NCBI RefSeq assembly: GCF_030372275.1
Contig: NZ_JAUDDJ010000035.1
Source: Lawsonibacter sp900766145
GTDB taxonomy: Bacteria; Bacillota; Clostridia; Oscillospirales; Oscillospiraceae
Strand: one strand, 5' to 3'
DNA length: 23,898 nt
Below, in pieces: positions 8,950 to 16,769 of the stretch. A model generated the notes under the pieces. It did no database searches and was not told the DNA's origin. It saw nothing but the letters and a program-made list of their open reading frames with translations. How positions within the stretch are numbered: position 1 is the first letter of the stretch; each line of letters begins with the position of its first letter. A program made the translations under genes and the position numbers.

Positions 8950-11900
8950 TTATTTGATACCGCGTTTTTGGGAAGAAACTTCTCCCACACCTCTCTGACG
9001 GCTTACCCCAAGAAACTGTTGGGAGACCTTTTGTTTGCTTTTCGAAATTTTATGGAGCTTGGCATGCGGCGCTGCCTTTGTTCCAGCAGAGGGAACTGCC
9101 TTAGATTTTACAGACAATATCGCCTTTGCTGCAATAGGTGGAACTATCTCTGTTTTCTCAGACGGCATAACTTCCATCCTGGCAGGCACAGCATCCCCTG
9201 CCACCTCAATAGGTACAACAGCCTCTTGTTCGACAAGCAGTTCTTCGGGAGAAGGAACTTCCGCCACTCTTACAGACAGGCCCTGATGTTCAAACCGCGG
9301 AAGGATAAATTTCAGATCATCAGGCCCCGCCTGAGACAACAGCAGCCAAACACTTCCGTCCTCCAACAAGCCTACAATATCATTGGTACGTACACATTTA
9401 GAGAGCACTGCGCTGAGCTCTTCCTGAGATCTTCCGGTATCATCCACTGTCAGCTGCAAAAACTGAAAGACTCTGCGTTCCTCCAGCTCCTGGAAAACAT
9501 GGAGTGTATTGCGGAAGGTCTGGGCGTTTTGCAGAATGGTATACCCGATATATTGCTGGTCGTGCATCGCGCGGCTGTATTCGTGGGCGCGGATAAAGGA
9601 CATCTGGGTCAGATCGCACAGAATGCGGAGCAGATTTGCATAATATAACGACCGCTGGTGCGTCTGCGCATTCCAGACAAAAATCAGAAGCAGAGGCGTA
9701 TTGTCCTGGTATATGCCGCAGGCAAACATGGGCATATTGGGCATAAAGTGGTTATTGCGCCAAACTTCGCCCCGGTTCAAAGCTTCCATGACCGGCGCAT
9801 ACGTGTCCAGCGAAATGGAGCGGGAAACATCGTGCATGGTCTCTCTGGAGGAGACTTCAAGGCGGGCAAAGGTACTGCCTTTGCTGACGGAATAGACGCT
9901 GAGGGTTTTGTTCTCCAGAATGCTTTCAAAACTGTCAATAATTTTGAGATACAGTTCCCGGGAATCCACGGTATTCAATTGACGTGTGATATCGAAAATT
10001 TTTCCAAAACTGTCTTTGGAACCGATAATCTGCTTTTTCAGGTCCCGCTTTTCGCGGAAGGTGTCCTCATAGATCCGGCGTGTAAATGCCAGTTTGGATT
10101 CCAGAAGATGGTTTTCTTCGGTGGTGAACTGAATTTGATTGTCCTTTTTCAGCTTGACATAGCCGCAAATACCGCCTACCAGGAAGTAGAAGATAAAGGT
10201 AAGCCAGTTTGTAGGCTCATAGAAGAGTGTCAGCCAATTGGTTCCGGAAAGGACTTTTGCTACGATCCAAGACAACGAGCACAGCGTAGCCGCCCCCATA
10301 CCGTACGGCAGGCCATAGAGTGTTGCAAGAATGACGATGTACGCCAGGCGGAAATCCACGATGGAGAAAAACAGAGCCGAATCAGTGACCTGGACCAGAA
10401 TCTCACAGAGAATAAACATCACAAATAATTCCGTGATCTTAATCAATGTAGTGTATTTTTCCAGGCGCTTTTTCAGTTTCTGCCACCAGGTTCCGGTGGG
10501 AACCAGGGTGTCCTTGTAGGCCTGATACTCATCCTCCAAATCTGTGAGCAGAGAGATTCTGGCAAACCAACTGTACTGCTGTTTGAGGGCGGTGTTTTTC
10601 AAATCTAGAGATTTGGGAGGATTTTTACCGGTGAATTGAAACGTCACGCCCGGGGAAAGCTTTTCCAGCTCCTTGCAGAGATCACCAAACGTAATATGGA
10701 AGTCATCGTTTACTGTGAGAATCCCTTCTCCCGGTGTCCAGGCGTCGGCAATCCGGACGATTAGATCAGATAGATCTTGTAAGGACAGAAAGTGAATTGG
10801 AGAGGAGTCGGATTCACGCAGCGATATCAATTTTTGTGTGCGCATCGACTCGAACAAATCATACAGAAAGTCGTTTTTTGCTGTGCCATTGTATAGATAG
10901 GGGATCCGCACAATTTTAAGGTTGAGATGGTTCTGTTTGGCCCAGTACAAACAGATGTCCTCTTTTGCAGCGGCGATAATCCCACGGTCGCTGGTACCGT
11001 CAAAAGCGGCATCCAGCGAGGAAAGATAAAGAAATTTGGCTTCGCTGGATACATATTTGGAGGCCTTTAAAATCTGGCGCAGCTCTTCAGTATCGCTTGG
11101 GTCAAGGGTGTCATAGGTCAGTTCGTTTGCAAAATAGATGATAAAGTCAAAATCGTTGGTATCAAGAATGGCTTTGTAGTACGGCTTATCAATGTCATAA
11201 ATTTTCACGTGCCGGGAAGCCTTTACCCCACATTTTCCGATAATGGAAATGTGTGCATCCGGAAAACTGTCCTCAATAAACTGCTGAGTGATATACCGCA
11301 TATTGCCAAGCAGAAGCACTTTTTTGGGAGGGAGGGAATAGGGATCAATATGAACAGCTCTGGACGTGATAAGATTGCTGCGGACATCCTCCAGCTCCTT
11401 GTGGTCCGCCACATGAATCAGACACTGGATCAGCAGCGGGTTAAAAACGCCGCACATGCCGTTTGTAATCATTTCCAAGGCAACATCCCGGGAAAGTGCA
11501 CTCTTATAACTTCTCTCTGAAGTAATCGCATCATAGGCATCCGCAATGGAAACAATCTGAGCCCAGATGGGAATATCGTCGCCTTTCAGGCCATCAGGAT
11601 ACCCTGTGCCGTCAAAGCGCTCGTGGTGGTGAAGGCACACATCCCTGGCATAGGCCTTTATTTCCGGATCCAATGTGTCGCCGGCCTTTTCGATCAGCTC
11701 AACGCCAAATACCGTATGTTTTTTTACGATGTCGTATTCAATAGGGGTCAGGGAGCCCTGTTTATCCAGAATAGCGTGAGGAATGCAGCATTTCCCAATA
11801 TCATGCAGAGAGGATGCCAATGCAATTTTAGATATTGCTTCCTCATCCAGATCATACTGATCCGTAAGCTGGACAAGCTGTTTCGCAAGCAGTTCAGTCA

Positions 11901-12039
11901 GTGTTTTTACATAACAAATGTGGTGGCCGCTTTCGCCGTTGATGATGTTGGGCATTTTGCTGCTTGATATCGTTGTATATACAAAAGATACCGCACCATC
12001 AGTTTCGTTCATTACCAGAGCATTATATTCGGTCGCCAT
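8950..12039 (-). CDS. pelD: HD-GYP / SDR-like / PelD fusion, c-di-GMP phosphodiesterase and receptor
   Basis: This 1029-residue fusion has five parts. Residues 35-225 are an HD-GYP domain with HDIGK (H79-D80), KKH (106-108), HHHERFDGTGYP (137-148) and SIADAYDAITSERSYK, all hallmarks of an active c-di-GMP phosphodiesterase. Residues 237-505 resemble an NAD-dependent epimerase but lack a clean glycine loop and the YxxxK tyrosine. Residues 530-630 carry four membrane helices as in PelD, then a coiled coil (640-672) and a GAF domain (about 690-820). Residues 830-928 form a degenerate GGDEF domain: EDGSV (893-897) replaces GGDEF, while an I-site RTND (884-887) sits five residues before it, as in PelD receptors. 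A 100-residue Ala/Pro/Lys-rich tail ends the protein. I choose ATG 12039 behind GGGGAG; the frame is open 19 codons further, but those lie in the leader hairpin. Confidence 0.92.
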   Translation of the reverse strand: MATEYNALVMNETDGAVSFVYTTISSSKMPNIINGESGHHICYVKTLTELLAKQLVQLTDQYDLDEEAISKIALASSLHDIGKCCIPHAILDKQGSLTPIEYDIVKKHTVFGVELIEKAGDTLDPEIKAYARDVCLHHHERFDGTGYPDGLKGDDIPIWAQIVSIADAYDAITSERSYKSALSRDVALEMITNGMCGVFNPLLIQCLIHVADHKELEDVRSNLITSRAVHIDPYSLPPKKVLLLGNMRYITQQFIEDSFPDAHISIIGKCGVKASRHVKIYDIDKPYYKAILDTNDFDFIIYFANELTYDTLDPSDTEELRQILKASKYVSSEAKFLYLSSLDAAFDGTSDRGIIAAAKEDICLYWAKQNHLNLKIVRIPYLYNGTAKNDFLYDLFESMRTQKLISLRESDSSPIHFLSLQDLSDLIVRIADAWTPGEGILTVNDDFHITFGDLCKELEKLSPGVTFQFTGKNPPKSLDLKNTALKQQYSWFARISLLTDLEDEYQAYKDTLVPTGTWWQKLKKRLEKYTTLIKITELFVMFILCEILVQVTDSALFFSIVDFRLAYIVILATLYGLPYGMGAATLCSLSWIVAKVLSGTNWLTLFYEPTNWLTFIFYFLVGGICGYVKLKKDNQIQFTTEENHLLESKLAFTRRIYEDTFREKRDLKKQIIGSKDSFGKIFDITRQLNTVDSRELYLKIIDSFESILENKTLSVYSVSKGSTFARLEVSSRETMHDVSRSISLDTYAPVMEALNRGEVWRNNHFMPNMPMFACGIYQDNTPLLLIFVWNAQTHQRSLYYANLLRILCDLTQMSFIRAHEYSRAMHDQQYIGYTILQNAQTFRNTLHVFQELEERRVFQFLQLTVDDTGRSQEELSAVLSKCVRTNDIVGLLEDGSVWLLLSQAGPDDLKFILPRFEHQGLSVRVAEVPSPEELLVEQEAVVPIEVAGDAVPARMEVMPSEKTEIVPPIAAKAILSVKSKAVPSAGTKAAPHAKLHKISKSKQKVSQQFLGVSRQRGVGEVSSQKRGIK

Positions 12040-12055
12040 ATATATCTCCCCTATA

Positions 12056-12093
12056 CAACAAAACTGGCCGCAACAAAGTTTGTTGCGGCCAGT
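12056..12093 (-). terminator. Leader terminator, expression platform of the riboswitch
   Basis: A perfect 31-base palindrome (arms 12063-12077 and 12079-12093 around G12078) is followed on the minus strand by TTTTGTTGT. It sits between the aptamer and the pelD ribosome binding site, 24 bases before the ATG. Its 5' arm begins where the aptamer's final strand ends (GGTTGACT), so aptamer folding and terminator folding probably compete. Confidence 0.8.
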
Positions 12094-12166
12094 CAACCAT
12101 GCAGAAAAATCTGTTTAGGCACTAAGGCTTTGCGTCCACGGGTTTACCCGTGTTTGCCAATATTAT
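12090..12166 (-). ncRNA. c-di-GMP-I (GEMM) riboswitch aptamer
   Basis: Read on the minus strand, the leader contains in order GGCAAACACGGG, a UAAA loop, CCCGTG, GACGCAAAGCC, GCCTAAACAGA, a second short hairpin (CAGA-TTTT-TCTG) and CATGGTTGAC. The blocks GGCAAA, GACGCAAAGCC, GCCUAAA and AUGG are the conserved core of the GEMM-I class (Rfam RF01051), in the right order and spacing. The first stem CACGGG/CCCGTG is perfect. It lies between a good promoter and the pel operon, and a terminator follows. The first-stem loop UAAA differs from the usual GNRA tetraloop. Ligand binding turning transcription on is inferred from the terminator overlap. Confidence 0.92.
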
Positions 12167-12172
12167 ATGACT

Positions 12173-12201
12173 ATAATAACATAAAAGACGTCGGCTGTGA
12201 A
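12173..12201 (-). promoter_or_regulatory. Promoter of the pel operon
   Basis: On the minus strand a -35 TTCACA (12196-12201) and a -10 TATTAT (12173-12178) are separated by exactly 17 bases. Each differs from the SigA consensus at one position. The predicted start, about 12165, lies just upstream of the riboswitch core. Confidence 0.75.
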
Positions 12202-12254
12202 GAATTGGCCGCATATGCAAAGTAACGTTTTTTCTCATGGAATTTTGGTATATA

Positions 12255-13640
12255 CTACGATGCTTTATACAAGATAAGGGAACAGTTATCTGGATCGGCC
12301 TCCTTATTGGCAAAGCGAACCGCGGCCGTATTGGTCATCGGATCTACAATGACAAGCTGCACGGTATATTGATCCAGATTATCCCACCCCTCGACCTGAT
12401 GGAAAGTTGTGGTTGTTTGGACGGTTTCCTCCGGAAGAAGTTCGCTCAGAGCAATGTCTACTGCCACCCACTCCAGAATGCGGCCATTTTTGTCCACGAC
12501 CTGTACATATGTGGGCCAATCCGCATATAGAGGTGCGACCCCGCTGTTTTTCCAGGTCAGATCCACCTGAATACCTCCGCTTGGACTGGGGGAAAGCTCC
12601 ATATTGGAGATCCAAATCCGATAGCCCATATTCTGAAGCACGGCATCATAGCCTTCCGTGTATTTGGCATCGGAAATTTTGGGGCCGAGGAATGTTGTGT
12701 GAGATTCACGGACCAGTGCAGTTGTGGTGGAAAGATTCGAGCTCAGCAACTGCTGCATCGGGATAGAAGAGGTAAGCTCACCTCCGATGGGGGCCGTCTT
12801 CCAGGCATCCGGCATGGGGACCAAAGCATCCTCCTCACCGGTTTGACTGTATTCTCCGCCGTTTTGAATCCAATCCATCCATTCAGCGGTAGATTCCTGG
12901 TTGCCAGCCATATCATTGTACAAACCGAACCCGTATTGTTCAGCCTCAGCAAAGGGACGGCGCATGAGAATTTTAGTCTGAGGAAACGCCTCCACCCAAT
13001 GTTGGATATACTCTGCTCGAATTTCCTGTTTGGGCATCTCCGGAAGGTCTTCCGAGGAGTCAATGTGCCACTCCCCCCAGTGGCCCAGACTTCCCAGTTC
13101 GATATAGCTGATGAAGGAATCCTGGCCATACCGTTCCCCCAGGGCAGCAACCGCCTTCTGGTGGTAGGCAATAAACTCCGGATTGCTGTAATCCGGGCAG
13201 AATCCGTACCCGTATGAGTTGTGATAAGATACCCCTGCACCTTCTGTCGTTTTATAAAGCCAGTCAGGGATGTCCCTATGTCTTTCGTCGCCGGGCAGAT
13301 CACAAAGGAAACGAAGCACGATATGCTTACCCTCCAACCGCCACCGGTCGAACTGGTTTTCCTCTTCAATCTGCTCCCAATTAAAAACGCCTTCCTCCGG
13401 TTCCAACTCCCGCCAAGTGATATCTACGTACAACAATGTTACATCATCGCCGACGCTGTCGTGCCAAGCAGAGGGAGCATATCCCATCAGAGGATTGCCG
13501 AAGGCCTCGCTGTTATATGAGAATGTTTTTTGTATCTTTTGAGAGTCCTGTGTAAGAGGGGGCGTACTCGCTCCCACTAGAACAGCTGATATTAGAACTG
13601 CAGCCATCAAAATAAGAATGGGTTTTCTCTTTGTATGCAT
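12255..13640 (-). CDS. Secreted DUF4832-like putative glycoside hydrolase
   Basis: The 461-residue precursor has a Sec signal peptide (residues about 1-25, ending VLVGAST). The first 300 residues look like a TIM-barrel glycosidase of the DUF4874/DUF4832 type: YVDITWRELEPEEGVFNWEQ (71-90), a style seen in GH42-like barrels, and YIELGSLGHWGEWH (179-192) with E181 and E190 as candidate acids. A C-terminal beta-sandwich (about 345-455) fits DUF4832. No catalytic role has been proven for this family, so the substrate is unknown. It has its own promoter, starts at ATG 13640 behind GAGGAATATCA, and ends 54 bases before the pel promoter -35 with no terminator between, so readthrough into the riboswitch leader is possible. 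Confidence 0.78.
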   Translation of the reverse strand: MHTKRKPILILMAAVLISAVLVGASTPPLTQDSQKIQKTFSYNSEAFGNPLMGYAPSAWHDSVGDDVTLLYVDITWRELEPEEGVFNWEQIEEENQFDRWRLEGKHIVLRFLCDLPGDERHRDIPDWLYKTTEGAGVSYHNSYGYGFCPDYSNPEFIAYHQKAVAALGERYGQDSFISYIELGSLGHWGEWHIDSSEDLPEMPKQEIRAEYIQHWVEAFPQTKILMRRPFAEAEQYGFGLYNDMAGNQESTAEWMDWIQNGGEYSQTGEEDALVPMPDAWKTAPIGGELTSSIPMQQLLSSNLSTTTALVRESHTTFLGPKISDAKYTEGYDAVLQNMGYRIWISNMELSPSPSGGIQVDLTWKNSGVAPLYADWPTYVQVVDKNGRILEWVAVDIALSELLPEETVQTTTTFHQVEGWDNLDQYTVQLVIVDPMTNTAAVRFANKEADPDNCSLILYKAS

Positions 13641-13680
13641 TGATATTCCTCACAAATACTTTGTTAATATTATACATTTC

Positions 13681-13709
13681 AATATAGCAAGAAACAGATA
13701 GACTGTCAA
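13681..13709 (-). promoter_or_regulatory. Promoter of the DUF4832-like gene
   Basis: On the minus strand a perfect -35 TTGACA (13704-13709) is followed after 17 bases by -10 TATATT (13681-13686). The predicted leader is about 35 bases and shows no aptamer-like structure. The remaining sequence to 13,876 shows no gene I can support. Confidence 0.75.
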
Positions 13710-13875
13710 TAGAACCCCAGGTCAACACCGGCGGGTGTACGTTATACGGGTATCAGGGATATTATATGCAAGAAAACCGTCTTAGATGATTGTTTCATGG
13801 GCACAATTGCGGTGACTCCCGTGGAGTGACGGGGTGAATGTGGTATCATAGTTACCCATTGCGAGGGAGCATGGA

Positions 13876-14217
13876 TCAGCTTGGCTGTTCCCGGGATAAC
13901 TCCAGGGCGTGGTGAACTTCCTGGCTTGGCTGCAGGACAACCTGGGGCTTTGAGGGCCCTGGCGATACTTTGTCCTTGAAAGTCGCCTGTTCGAAGAAAA
14001 GACGATATGCTTCACCGTCCAGACGATCAAAAGCCCCTAGGCCTGTGCCTCCGAAGTGTTTCAGCTACTTCACGGTGATGCTGCCGGTATAATCCCCCAG
14101 CATTAGGGATTGCAGCAGCGCGACCTGGTACAAGGTTTCCGTGTCCGTTTGTCCGGATGAGGGTAGAGGACTGCTGCAGCCGGCCAGGAGATAAGAGGTT
14201 CTGGATATGTGTTTCAT
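13876..14217 (-). pseudogene. Broken alpha-acetolactate decarboxylase-like lipoprotein gene
   Basis: Translating from ATG 14217 gives a lipoprotein leader (SYLLAGC, lipobox C14) and then ETLYQVALLQSLMLGDYTGS followed by ITVK-TAG-LKHFGGTGLGAFDRLDGE. This matches the N-terminal part of alpha-acetolactate decarboxylase (AlsD/BudA), typically TLYQVSTxxALLxGxYDGxxTVxELLKHGDFGxGTFxxLDGE. The enzyme converts acetolactate to acetoin. A TAG at 14065-14067 replaces the conserved Glu codon after TVK. Beyond LDGE the family match is lost and the frame stops at 13876, against a normal length of about 240-280. It is therefore a decayed remnant. The identification rests on about 45 residues. Confidence 0.65.
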
Positions 14218-14429
14218 AGATTATACCGCTTCTTATGGGCGCTAATGGTGGACAATGGGGAGATGTTTGATCCTGTAACCGGCATGACAGACTGCATGGA
14301 AGCAGCCCGCCATGTCGGCTTCCTTTTCTCATAAGGACGTTACGGCTCAATGATGGTGAAATCGGGAGTAAAAACCACGATATGCTCACAAATGGACTCC
14401 AGCAACTCCTCGCCGCCTTGAATCTGAGT

Positions 14430-15685
14430 TCACTGCTGCACGCCGTCCGCGTTGCCCTGGTGCTTCCGGGCCACGGTCTGGATGGAGGTGAGGCCCACGC
14501 CCAGCTCGCTCCGCTTACTGGAGCGAAAGGTGCCGTTCTCTCTGCGGACCGGTTGTTATCCATGGTAATGGTGAGCACATCGTAGTGCACCTGACTGCCC
14601 AACCGAAGAAATTTCCTGCCCTGCTCCATGCAGCCGCAGGCCTCCAGGGCGTTTTCCAGCAGGTTGCCGAAGATGATGCACAGCTCTCCGTCGGTTACCC
14701 ACTCCAGCCGCTGGGGGAGATCCAGACGGATCTGCACGTCCAGGACCTGCCCCTGACACCGGGCGGCGTAGTGGGAGACCACCGCGTTCACTGCCGGGTT
14801 TTCGCAGTAAGTCCGGGGGGCAGCGGGAATGGCGTCCAGCAGGGAGGAGATAAACTCCTTCAGCTGTTCCGGGGGGGTATCCGCCATCTGCTGGATGGCG
14901 GCCAGCTGGTGGCGCAGGTCGTGGCGCTGCCGCCGCAGCTGGGCCTCATGCTCCAGCATCAGCCGGCTGTGTTTTTGCTGCTCATCCATCTGCAGTTCCA
15001 GAAGATGGGTCTCAAAATTCAGCTACTCCTGAAGAACAGCCTGTTCCCGGATCCCCTCCAGGGACTGGACCAGCACCCAGTAGATCACCACCACACACAG
15101 CAGTAGACTGGTTGTGGCAAACAGAAAGTTCCAGCTGTGTACCAGTTCTTCCTGAAGTCCTCCGGTCAGGATGGTGACGATCCCGCTCATGATGGCTGGA
15201 AGCAGCCATATCAGCCGCCACAGCTTGGGGGCGTTGATGCGGTAGACCTGTTCGGCGGCATAGCGGAACAAGCGGTACATGGGCCGCCAGGCCAGAATGA
15301 ACAGGCCCAGGCAGATCAGGCCGCACTCCAGGCTGCGGGCGGAGGCGTGAAACAGTCTGGCCGACAGAAAGGCGGCGACACCCATGGCGGTATTCTGGTA
15401 GGTGACCAGCAACATATAGGTGAAGAGCAGCTTGCCGGGGGAGAGCTGGATATTCAGGAAATACAGCCCCAGGGAAATAGGTACCATCACCAGGCCCACC
15501 ACCATCACCAGGTCCGGCCGGCCCATAGAGATTACCCAGGCTACTCCCAGCATGTGAATGGCCATATTAACGGCTACGGTAAGGGCCATCCACCGCTTTC
15601 CAAAGCGCAGAATATCCAGGAAGGGAAGATAGACCAGCAGATGGATGGGCAGATAGGCGCAGAAGGTATAGAAAACGGTCTCCAT
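14430..15685 (-). pseudogene. Broken AgrC-type (GHKL) sensor histidine kinase
   Basis: The reading frame starts at ATG 15685 (TGATG overlap with the regulator stop, site AAGGGGG). It encodes about 6 membrane helices over 200 residues and stops at TAG 15023-15025. The same frame continues past this TAG with a coiled-coil and RQRHDLRHQL (the phospho-acceptor His box of GHKL kinases), then FGNLLENALEAC (N box) and TITMDNN. Near 14549-14552 the frame slips: the expected ENGTFRSSKRSELGVGLTSI (G box) continues in another frame and ends at TGA 14430. So one nonsense codon and one deletion-type frameshift separate it from a working kinase. Partner of the adjacent LytTR regulator. Confidence 0.85.
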
Positions 15686-16407
15686 CAGCTGTTCCCCCTT
15701 GTATGGGCGAAGAGCCAGTCCTCCCACGCACGGCGGGCCTTCCCCATCAATTCCCGGCGGATGGGGATATTTTTACCGTCTGACATAACAAAGCACTTCA
15801 GGTCCGCGTTGATGTTCCTTACAAAGGCCAGATGGACCAGAAAGCTCTTGTGGGGCTGGAAAAAGGGCTGGCCTGTCAACTGGCCAGCCATATCCGACAG
15901 CTTCTTGTATACATACCGAACGGCTCCGCCTTTTAGGTGGATGTGCACGACATGTTCCTGGTGCTCTAAGTAGAGGAGATCAGAGAGCGGAATAAGGTTA
16001 TCATTCCCATTCCATTGAATAGCCAGGGAGGGAGCGTGGACCTTTTTCAGCCAGGCCAGCTCCAGAATCTCTGCCACATCCTTTGGACTGACAGGCTTTT
16101 CTATGTATTTCAAGGCAGAGAGGCGGCAGCTGTCCAGGGTGTGGTCGATACTGCTGGGGATAAAAGCCACCGGAAGCTCCTATCCCCGGTCCCGCAGCAA
16201 TTTTACCGTTTCCACGCCTGTCATGCCATCCATGTAGATGTCCATCAGCAGCAGGTCGAAGGTGTGGGATTCCCACGCCGCCAGCAGCGCCTCAGCGTTG
16301 TCAAACACAGTGAGGACGCAGGGGAAGCCGCTCTTTCCCAGCATCTCCAGAAGCGCTTCTCGCTCCTGAGGCTGATCCTCACAGACTGCAATGTAAAGAG
16401 GAACCAT
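15685..16407 (-). pseudogene. Broken LytTR-family response regulator
   Basis: From ATG 16407 a receiver domain is read (YIAVCEDQPQER with its acidic pocket, then FDLLLMDIYMDGMTGVE with the phospho-acceptor Asp, through LLRDRG). It stops at TAG 16180-16182. The same frame continues directly with ELPVAFIPSS, ALKYIEKPVS (the conserved Lys-Pro end of a receiver) and a full LytTR DNA-binding domain (VVHIHLKGGAVRYVYKKLSD, FFQPHKSFLVHLAFVRNI). The only lesion is that single TAG. A GTG at 16170 could give a separate LytTR-containing fragment, but nothing shows it is made. An extended -10 element (TGCTACAAT) lies upstream at 16438-16446. Confidence 0.85.
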
Positions 16408-16437
16408 AAGATCCCATCTCTTAGATAGATTGGAAAT

Positions 16438-16466
16438 ATTGTAGCACCCATGCCTAAAACCGTTAA
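16438..16466 (-). promoter_or_regulatory. Possible promoter of the LytTR two-component genes
   Basis: On the minus strand an extended -10 (TGC-TACAAT, 16438-16446) has a weak -35 (TTAACG, 16461-16466) 17 bases upstream. A better TTGACA lies 25 bases away, too far for a normal promoter. The stretch from here to 16,650 holds no gene that I can support. Confidence 0.45.
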
Positions 16467-16651
16467 ATTGTCAAGTACGAGTTTTGACGAGTTGATGTTC
16501 CTCTTTGGTATTGGGAAAAGAAAGAGTTTGATTCAACCTTTGCGAAAATACACAGTCCCGGCATGTTCACATCCAGCCGGGATTGCGGAGGGATGGGTGG
16601 AGTTTTAGGAGTTTTGTCCACAGACCTCTTATTCTATCGTATCTGAAAATA

Positions 16652-16690
16652 AACCCCGGCCCAGACTCGAGCAGAGTCTGGGCCGGGGTT
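16652..16690 (-). terminator. Terminator after the Panacea operon
   Basis: A perfect 17-bp stem (arms 16652-16668 and 16674-16690, loop GAGCA) is followed on the minus strand by TTTATTTTCAG. On the plus strand it is followed by GTTTGT, so it may act weakly in both directions. It closes the two-gene Panacea operon. Confidence 0.75.
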
Positions 16691-16769
16691 GTTTGTATTC
16701 CGAGAAAACTTAGTTTCTGGGATTCTTGATCGCAGCCTGGGCGGCAGGGGATAATGAGAGGAAATCTTA

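Noticed and set aside
9658..10428. Plus-strand open frame of 256 codons
   Set aside because: It lies opposite the PelD membrane and GAF region, whose homology is strong; no start signals.
12122..12313. Minus-strand open frame of 63 codons over the pel promoter and aptamer
   Set aside because: The stretch is explained by a promoter and riboswitch, and the frame has no family match.
13780..13876. Short imperfect hairpin (ACTCC/GGAGT) near 13,815-13,835
   Set aside because: Only 5 bp of stem, no T-tract and no clear neighbour to end.
15137..15973. Long plus-strand open frame (278 codons) opposite the two-component genes
   Set aside because: It is antisense to clear kinase and regulator homology, has a Gln/His-rich composition typical of a shadow frame, and no ribosome site.
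13876..16407. TAG codons read as a sense amino acid in this genome
   Set aside because: Other genes in the window (VTC, PelA-like, DUF4832-like) end at TAG where homology ends, and the kinase also has a frameshift, so decay is more likely.
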